Assembly: GCA_964403885.1 (NCBI GenBank)
Contig: CAYOHY010000052.1
Span: forward strand, 1 to 11,941
Direction: 5' to 3'
DNA: 11,941 bases
From: CAYOHY01 sp964403885
GTDB lineage: Bacteria; Actinomycetota; Coriobacteriia; Anaerosomatales; PHET01
The notes under the pieces were generated by a model. The model was not told the origin of the DNA and searched no databases. It worked only from the letters and a program-made list of their open reading frames with translations. Both the position numbers and the translations under genes were made by a program. Every line of letters starts with the position of its first letter. Position 1 is the stretch's first letter. Shown here one piece after another: positions 7,656 to 11,941 of this stretch.

Positions 7656-8957
7656 GTGTTGTGGCTAGCGCTGTTGGTGAGCGTCGTCCTTCTGGGCCTG
7701 TCGGCCTTGCTGTGTGCGTCCGAGACTGCCGTGCTCATGTTGCCGGCCGGGCGAGTCCATCGCCTCCTTGAGGCGGAGCGTGCTGGCGCGCAGGCCCTCG
7801 ACAGTCTCGCCGAGGCGAGACATCGCCTGAGGGCCGTGGCCACGCTCATCGGTGGAGCCGCCTTTGCCTCCGCCGCGGTCGCCGGCGCGTCCGTGGGCGT
7901 CGCGATAGGCGACGGGGCTGCAGCCGGCGACTCCGTGTGGCTGGCCGCGTTGGCCTCCACCTCGGCCGCTTCGCTTGGCGGCATCCTGTTCGTGCTCGTC
8001 ACCTACTCGCTGACTCAGGCCCTCCCTCGCACCATAGCCGTGACGAACCCGGAGCGGGTCGCACTCGAGACCGCCCGGCTCACCCTGCCGCTCACGCGTG
8101 CCATCTACCCGGTCGCACGGGTGCTCGGCTCGCCCTGGAAGTGGCTCGTCGACGTTGTGGGCGCCGAGCGCACGCTCACGCCCTGGGCGGTCACGCCGGA
8201 GTGGCGTGGTTCTGCCTCCGACGAGGACGCCGTTCGCGAGGAGGCCGAGGAGGCATTGCTCGAGGCCGTATCGGACTTCGCCGAGAAGGTCGCGCGCGAA
8301 GTGATGGTGCCCCGCACTGACATGCGGGCGCTTCCCGACACGGCGACCGTCGAAGAAGCGGTCGCATTGATCGCGGCGACAGGGTACTCTCGGCTGCCTG
8401 TCTATCACCAGACGATCGACGACGTGCGCGGGGTCCTGTACGCCAAGGACCTGCTTGGCGCGTTGGCCGGGTGTGAGACCGGTGCGCCGGTCAGCCCGCT
8501 CGCCCGCGAGCCGTACTTCGTGCCTGAGACCAAGCCCGTCGAGGAGCTCATGGTCGAGATGCGCGAGCGTACGCACATCGCGATCGTCGCGGACGAGTAT
8601 GGTGGTACCGCAGGACTCGTGACACTCGAGGACCTGCTTGAAGAGATCGTCGGCGAGATCGCCGACGAGTACGACCGCGAGGAACCGCTCGTGGTGGCGC
8701 TCGAGGAAGGGCGCTATAGGGTCGACGCCCGGCTGCCCGTGGGCGACCTCGACGAGCTGCTCGGCACCGACATCGACACTGAGACCGATTCGGTGGGTGG
8801 CCTGTTCACCGAGGTTGCGGGGCACATACCCAAGCGGGGAGAATCGGTGGTGATCGAGGGCGTTCGACTCACGGTCACCCAGCTAGAAGGAGCCCGGATC
8901 CGTCAGCTCGTGGTCGAGCCTGCCGGTCCGTCATCGGAAGGAGAGCACGATGCGTAA
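7656..8957 (+). CDS. CNNM/HlyC-CorC family membrane protein with tandem CBS domains
   Basis: The 433-residue protein has the standard order of the family. A DUF21/CNNM transmembrane domain comes first, with hydrophobic helices at about 2-22, 60-82, 92-115 and a shorter one near 138-155. A CBS pair follows, starting at MVPRTDM near 217 and including ADEYGGTAGLV near 312-322. A CorC/HlyC C-terminal domain (about 350-425) contains the VGGLFTEVAGHIPKRGE segment. Family members act in Mg2+ (sometimes Co2+) efflux or homeostasis, and the older 'hemolysin' label is generally misleading. The GTG at 7656 has GGGTGA (7644-7649) 6 bases upstream. CorC-type genes are often found close to ybeY, so it is not out of place, although it separates the kinase gene from cdd. 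It overlaps cdd by 8 bases. Confidence 0.92.
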   Translation: MLWLALLVSVVLLGLSALLCASETAVLMLPAGRVHRLLEAERAGAQALDSLAEARHRLRAVATLIGGAAFASAAVAGASVGVAIGDGAAAGDSVWLAALASTSAASLGGILFVLVTYSLTQALPRTIAVTNPERVALETARLTLPLTRAIYPVARVLGSPWKWLVDVVGAERTLTPWAVTPEWRGSASDEDAVREEAEEALLEAVSDFAEKVAREVMVPRTDMRALPDTATVEEAVALIAATGYSRLPVYHQTIDDVRGVLYAKDLLGALAGCETGAPVSPLAREPYFVPETKPVEELMVEMRERTHIAIVADEYGGTAGLVTLEDLLEEIVGEIADEYDREEPLVVALEEGRYRVDARLPVGDLDELLGTDIDTETDSVGGLFTEVAGHIPKRGESVVIEGVRLTVTQLEGARIRQLVVEPAGPSSEGEHDA

Positions 8958-9372
8958 CCTCACTCAGGCCGACCTCGTCTTGCTCGCTCAGGCGCGCGAG
9001 GTGCAGGAGCTGGCCTATGCGCCGTACTCCAGCTTCCGCGTGGGAGCGGCCGTGTACACGAGCGAAGGCGAGATCTTTCGCGGCGTCAACGTGGAGAACG
9101 CCGCCTACGGCGCCACGATCTGTGCCGAGCGTGCGGCGCTGACCGCCGCCGTCACCCATGGGTTCCGCGACATCGCGGCCATCGCCGTGGTGGGAGACTC
9201 GCAGGCGCCCACGGTGCCGTGCGGCTGCTGCCGCCAGGCGCTCGCCGAGTTCAACCCCGAGATGCGCGTGATCATGGGCGGCGTCGAGGACGACGTCATG
9301 GTCATGACCCTCGATGAGCTGCTCCCCGAAGCGTTCGTGCGCGGCTACCTCGATCAGGATGAGACCAAGTAG
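8950..9372 (+). CDS. cdd: Cytidine deaminase (tetrameric type)
   Basis: Cdd deaminates cytidine and deoxycytidine to uridine and deoxyuridine in pyrimidine salvage. The protein is 140 residues, the size of the homotetrameric, three-cysteine class. Zinc ligands are Cys58 in ICAERAA, with catalytic Glu60, and Cys91 and Cys94 in PCGCCRQ. The substrate-binding segment NVENAAYG is intact, and YAPYSSFRVGAA near the N terminus is typical. The ATG at 8950 has AAGGAG (8938-8943) 6 bases upstream and overlaps the preceding gene by 8 bases. cdd-era adjacency is common in Gram-positive bacteria. The presence of deoC one gene further on makes a partial nucleoside-salvage set. Confidence 0.96.
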   Translation: MRNLTQADLVLLAQAREVQELAYAPYSSFRVGAAVYTSEGEIFRGVNVENAAYGATICAERAALTAAVTHGFRDIAAIAVVGDSQAPTVPCGCCRQALAEFNPEMRVIMGGVEDDVMVMTLDELLPEAFVRGYLDQDETK

Positions 9373-10286
9373 TGGCCGCCTACGAGGAAGTACGTTCAGG
9401 GTTCGTCGCACTGGTCGGGCGCCCCAACGCCGGCAAGTCCACGCTCACCAACGCGCTCGTGGGAGCGAAGGTCGCCATCACGAGCGATACCCCGCAGACC
9501 ACCCGGCATCGCCTGAGGGCCGTCATCGACCGCGAAGACGCCCAGATGGTGCTCGTTGACACGCCGGGCCTGCACAAGCCCCATGACGCCTTGGGCGAGC
9601 AGCTCAATCGCAGCGCGCTCAAATCACTCGAGGACGTCGATGTCGTCGCCATGCTGGTGGACGGCACGCAGAAGTTCGGCACCGGTGACCAGTGGGTCGC
9701 CGAGCACGTGGCCAAGGCGCGCGGCGCCAAGAGCCGCATCCTCGTCATCACGAAGGCCGACATCGCCACCGCCGGCCAAGTGGAGGAGCAGCTCGCCGCA
9801 GCTCGCAAGTTCGTGAACTTCGACGAAGAGGTCGTGCTGTCCGCGACCGAGGACTTCAACCTCGACGGGTTCTACGAGGCTGCGATCGCGCACCTTCCCA
9901 TGGGTCCGCGCTGGTTCCCGCGCGACATGCCCACCGATCAGCCGCTCGAGGTCATGGTCGCTGAGTTCATCCGCGAGAAGATCTTGCGCTCCACCTTCGA
10001 CGAGGTCCCGCACGCCGTCGGCGTTCAGGTCGAGGAGCTCAAGCACGACAAGAAGCGCGACGTCGTGACCATCTGGGCGGTCATCTACGTGGAGCGCGAT
10101 TCCCAGAAGGGCATCATCATCGGCAGGGGCGGGGAGATGATCCGCAAGGTGGGCACGGAGGCGCGCGAGGACCTTGAGAGGTTGCTGGGCGCCAAGGTGT
10201 TCCTCGATCTCACCGTCAAGGTGAAGCGCGATTGGCGACGTGACGCGTCGCAGATCCGTCGCTTCGGCTACGGGGAGGGCCTGTGA
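9372..10286 (+). CDS. era: GTPase Era
   Basis: Era is an essential GTPase that binds the 3' end of 16S rRNA and helps 30S assembly. The protein is 304 residues. The G1 P-loop GRPNAGKST is at 16-24, the switch I/G2 region has TPQTTRHR, and G3 DTPG is at 63-66. G4 reads TKAD at 127-130 rather than the usual NKxD, and a G5-like LSATED follows. The C-terminal KH domain has the GxxG loop GRGG at about 251-254 (in IIIGRGGEMIRKVG) and ends with KVKRDWRRD. The GTG at 9372 uses the last base of the cdd stop codon (TAGTG), so translation is probably coupled to cdd; the ribosome binding site is weak. Its place downstream of ybeY and cdd is conserved. Confidence 0.96.
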   Translation: MAAYEEVRSGFVALVGRPNAGKSTLTNALVGAKVAITSDTPQTTRHRLRAVIDREDAQMVLVDTPGLHKPHDALGEQLNRSALKSLEDVDVVAMLVDGTQKFGTGDQWVAEHVAKARGAKSRILVITKADIATAGQVEEQLAAARKFVNFDEEVVLSATEDFNLDGFYEAAIAHLPMGPRWFPRDMPTDQPLEVMVAEFIREKILRSTFDEVPHAVGVQVEELKHDKKRDVVTIWAVIYVERDSQKGIIIGRGGEMIRKVGTEAREDLERLLGAKVFLDLTVKVKRDWRRDASQIRRFGYGEGL

Positions 10287-10975
10287 GTTCCGCTGACATC
10301 GCGGCGTTGGCCGCCACGCTCGACCAGACACTGCTCAAGCCCACCGCTGGCTTCTCGGATGCCGCTGCGTGGATGGAGTCCTCGCGCGACGCCGGATTCG
10401 CCTCGCTGTGCGTCTCGCCGTTCCTCGTGCCGCTTGCCTCGCAGCATCTCGCCGGCACGAGCACCGTCGTGTGCTCTGTAGCCGGGTTCCCGCTGGGCTA
10501 CTCGCTCACCGAGACCAAGGCCGAGGAGTCGGTCCACCTGGTGGAGCTGGGTTGCACCGAGGTCGACATGGTCATGAACGTCGCCGCGTTCCTGGGCGGG
10601 GAGTTCGACTACGTGCGTGATGACGTCGAGGCGGTGGTCATCGCTGTGTCCGAGGAGACCGAGGGGCGCGGCCTCGTGAAGGTCATCCTCGAGACCGGCT
10701 ATCTGGACGAGTCGCAGATCGCGCACGCGTGTGAGCTGTGCGTCGCCGCGGGCGCGGGATTCGTGAAGACGTCGACCGGGTTTGGCCCGCGCGGCGCAAG
10801 CGTGCGCGACGTCGAGATCATGCGCGCGACGGTGGGGCCGGAGATCGGCGTGAAGGCGGCCGGCGGCATCCGTGACCTGGACTTCGCTCTCGAGCTCATC
10901 GATGCCGGTGCGAGCCGCATCGGTACGTCGGCGGGCCTTGAGCTCGTGGCCGAGGCCCAGAGGCGCGGCCTGTAG
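10283..10975 (+). CDS. deoC: Deoxyribose-phosphate aldolase
   Basis: DeoC cleaves 2-deoxyribose 5-phosphate to glyceraldehyde 3-phosphate and acetaldehyde, feeding nucleoside deoxyribose into central metabolism. This is a 230-residue class I aldolase TIM barrel. The Schiff-base lysine is Lys162 in FVKTSTGFG. The second catalytic lysine is Lys191 in GVKAAGGIRD and the acidic residue Asp95 in EVDMVMN. The segment LDQTLLKP near the N terminus is typical. The GTG at 10283 overlaps the era stop as GTGA. The purine-rich GGAGGG (10274-10279) is only 3 bases away, so coupling to era may matter. This gene interrupts the usual era-recO neighbourhood; its functional partner is probably cdd upstream. Confidence 0.95.
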   Translation: MSSADIAALAATLDQTLLKPTAGFSDAAAWMESSRDAGFASLCVSPFLVPLASQHLAGTSTVVCSVAGFPLGYSLTETKAEESVHLVELGCTEVDMVMNVAAFLGGEFDYVRDDVEAVVIAVSEETEGRGLVKVILETGYLDESQIAHACELCVAAGAGFVKTSTGFGPRGASVRDVEIMRATVGPEIGVKAAGGIRDLDFALELIDAGASRIGTSAGLELVAEAQRRGL

Positions 10976-10978
10976 CTC

Positions 10979-11728
10979 ATGCCGTCGTACCCGCTCAGGG
11001 CGCTCGTCTTGCGCAAGACCAAGCTGGGCGAGACCGACATCATCCTCACGCTGCTCGCTGCGGACGGACGTCAGGTCCGCGCCGTGGCAAAGGGGCTGCG
11101 CAAGCCGGGCACCCGGTTTGGCGGTCGACTCGAGCCGTACTCGGAGGTCGACTTGCTGCTCCACACCGGCAAGAGCCTCGACATCATCACCGAGGCACGC
11201 ACCCTGGCGCCCCATGCCGCGCTGCGCGAGGACCTCGATCGTTCATCGGCCGCCGCGGTCGTGGCTGACCTGCTCGACAAGATCGCGGTCGAGGGCCAGG
11301 TCGAGCCCCGACTCTACGCGCTCGCGGCAACGACCCTGGGGGTCATGGAGGCCGCGCCGATCGAGGCGTTGCCGCAGCTCGTCGTTGCGTTCCTCCTCAA
11401 AGCTATGGCCATGCACGGCTATCGCCCTGAGCTTGAGAGCTGTGCATCGTGCGCAGGCGAGGCTGAGGACTCAGCCAGGTTCTCGCACGTTCACGGAGGC
11501 ATCCTGTGCCGGGAGTGCGGCGATCTCGACTCGGCCTCGTTGCACTTTCCACTCCAAGCGACGGCGTGGCTGCGGCGCTTGCTGGGGGCGACCATGGCAG
11601 ACGTCGCCTCACTCGACATGCCGCCCGCTGCGGTCTCGGACTGCTTCACGCTCATGCGAAGCTTCGTGGCCTTCCACCTGCACGCCCGCCTCAAGGCGCT
11701 CGACTTCTACGCGGGGCTCGTCGCCTGA
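10979..11728 (+). CDS. recO: DNA repair protein RecO
   Basis: RecO anneals SSB-coated single strands and, with RecR, loads RecA at gaps. The protein is 249 residues. An N-terminal OB fold (about 1-80, including RALVLRKTKLGETDIILTLL and AVAKGLRKP) is followed by a helical domain. A four-cysteine zinc site is formed by Cys155 and Cys158 (CASC) and Cys177 and Cys180 (CREC), the version typical of Gram-positive and Thermus-type RecO. The ATG at 10979 starts 3 bases after the deoC stop, and its ribosome binding site is weak (purine-rich bases inside the deoC end). It is the last gene of the cluster; a gap of 145 bases follows. recO next to glyQ is a familiar order. Confidence 0.94.
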   Translation: MPSYPLRALVLRKTKLGETDIILTLLAADGRQVRAVAKGLRKPGTRFGGRLEPYSEVDLLLHTGKSLDIITEARTLAPHAALREDLDRSSAAAVVADLLDKIAVEGQVEPRLYALAATTLGVMEAAPIEALPQLVVAFLLKAMAMHGYRPELESCASCAGEAEDSARFSHVHGGILCRECGDLDSASLHFPLQATAWLRRLLGATMADVASLDMPPAAVSDCFTLMRSFVAFHLHARLKALDFYAGLVA

Positions 11729-11729
11729 T

Positions 11730-11791
11730 GCGACACGCGTCCTGCGCGCTGATGTGCTCCGCAGGTGATTTCCGTGGTCTCGCGACACGCG
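11730..11791 (+). repeat. Pair of 10-base direct repeats in the recO-glyQ gap
   Basis: GCGACACGCG occurs at 11730-11739 and again at 11782-11791, 52 bases apart start to start. The second copy ends 9 bases before the candidate -10. Such a pair could be a regulator binding site, or chance in a GC-rich sequence. No other copy was looked for systematically. Confidence 0.35.
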
Positions 11792-11800
11792 GTGTTCGGG

Positions 11801-11806
11801 TAAGAT
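11801..11806 (+). promoter_or_regulatory. Candidate -10 element upstream of glyQ
   Basis: TAAGAT is the clearest AT-rich hexamer in the 145-base recO-glyQ gap (11729-11873) and would start a leader of about 60 bases. No good -35 is seen at the right distance. The leader is too short for a typical T-box riboswitch, and no T-box consensus (TGGNACCGCG) is present. The gap also holds a 10-base direct repeat and no clear Rho-independent terminator after recO. Confidence 0.35.
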
Positions 11807-11873
11807 AGCCTGCACACTCGGCGCACCCGCGTCGAGCGCTACCTGTCGTCTCACTGCCTGCACGGGAGACCCG

Positions 11874-11941
11874 ATGAGCACCCTCACCTTCCAGGACATC
11901 ATCCTGGCGTTGTCGCGCTACTGGGCCGATCAGGGCTGCGT
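11874..11941 (+). CDS. glyQ: Glycyl-tRNA synthetase alpha subunit, N-terminal fragment
   Basis: The frame from the ATG at 11874 runs to the window edge and encodes 22 complete residues. The segment LTFQDIILALSRYWADQGC is nearly identical to the invariant start of bacterial GlyQ, the alpha subunit of the alpha2-beta2 glycyl-tRNA synthetase that charges tRNA-Gly. GGGAG (11864-11868) stands 5 bases upstream as ribosome binding site. The beta subunit gene glyS would be expected downstream. Many Actinobacteria instead use a single-chain glycyl-tRNA synthetase, so the two-subunit type helps to narrow the lineage. Confidence 0.93.
   Translation, partial: MSTLTFQDIILALSRYWADQGC

Overview
The window is a dense, GC-rich (roughly two-thirds G+C by eye) stretch of bacterial housekeeping genes, all on the + strand. 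Gene spacing is tight and there are only two real intergenic gaps. The order phoH - PgpH-type HD protein - ybeY - dgkA-type kinase - (CNNM/HlyC protein) - cdd - era - (deoC) - recO - glyQ is the Firmicute-style arrangement. The composition, the frequent GTG starts and the hrcA-dnaJ pair without grpE/dnaK look actinobacterial. A deep-branching Actinomycetota lineage such as Coriobacteriia or a relative would fit both, and the class II glycyl-tRNA synthetase alpha subunit is compatible with that. This assignment is an inference from gene content, not a measurement.

Layout. Bases 1-51 are the 3' end of a CDS, probably hemW. A CIRCE operator (76-102) then precedes a first cluster: hrcA (heat-shock repressor), dnaJ (co-chaperone), rsmE (16S rRNA m3U methyltransferase) and mtaB (tRNA methylthiotransferase). 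A probable extended -10 promoter in the last codons of mtaB starts a second cluster: phoH, a shortened membrane HD phosphohydrolase related to PgpH, ybeY, a DgkA-PAP2 fusion, a CNNM/CBS/CorC membrane protein, cdd, era, deoC and recO. Many of these genes overlap their neighbour by 1 to 35 bases, which suggests translational coupling. A gap of about 145 bases with a candidate -10 element precedes glyQ, which runs off the right edge.

How the genes fit together. The first cluster is a HrcA-autoregulated heat-shock unit with two RNA-modification genes behind it. The second combines 16S rRNA maturation and ribosome assembly (ybeY, era), nucleotide and lipid-carrier salvage (cdd, deoC, DgkA-PAP2), probable c-di-AMP turnover (HD protein), ion transport (CNNM/CorC) and recombination repair (recO).

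I looked for a novel defence, mobile or biosynthetic system and saw none. There are no CRISPR arrays, transposases, tRNAs, rRNAs or long repeats. The points most worth a second look are the minimal two-helix PgpH-like protein, the DgkA-PAP2 fusion with altered signature residues, the CIRCE operator holding a -10-like hexamer in its spacer, and the deoC insertion between era and recO.
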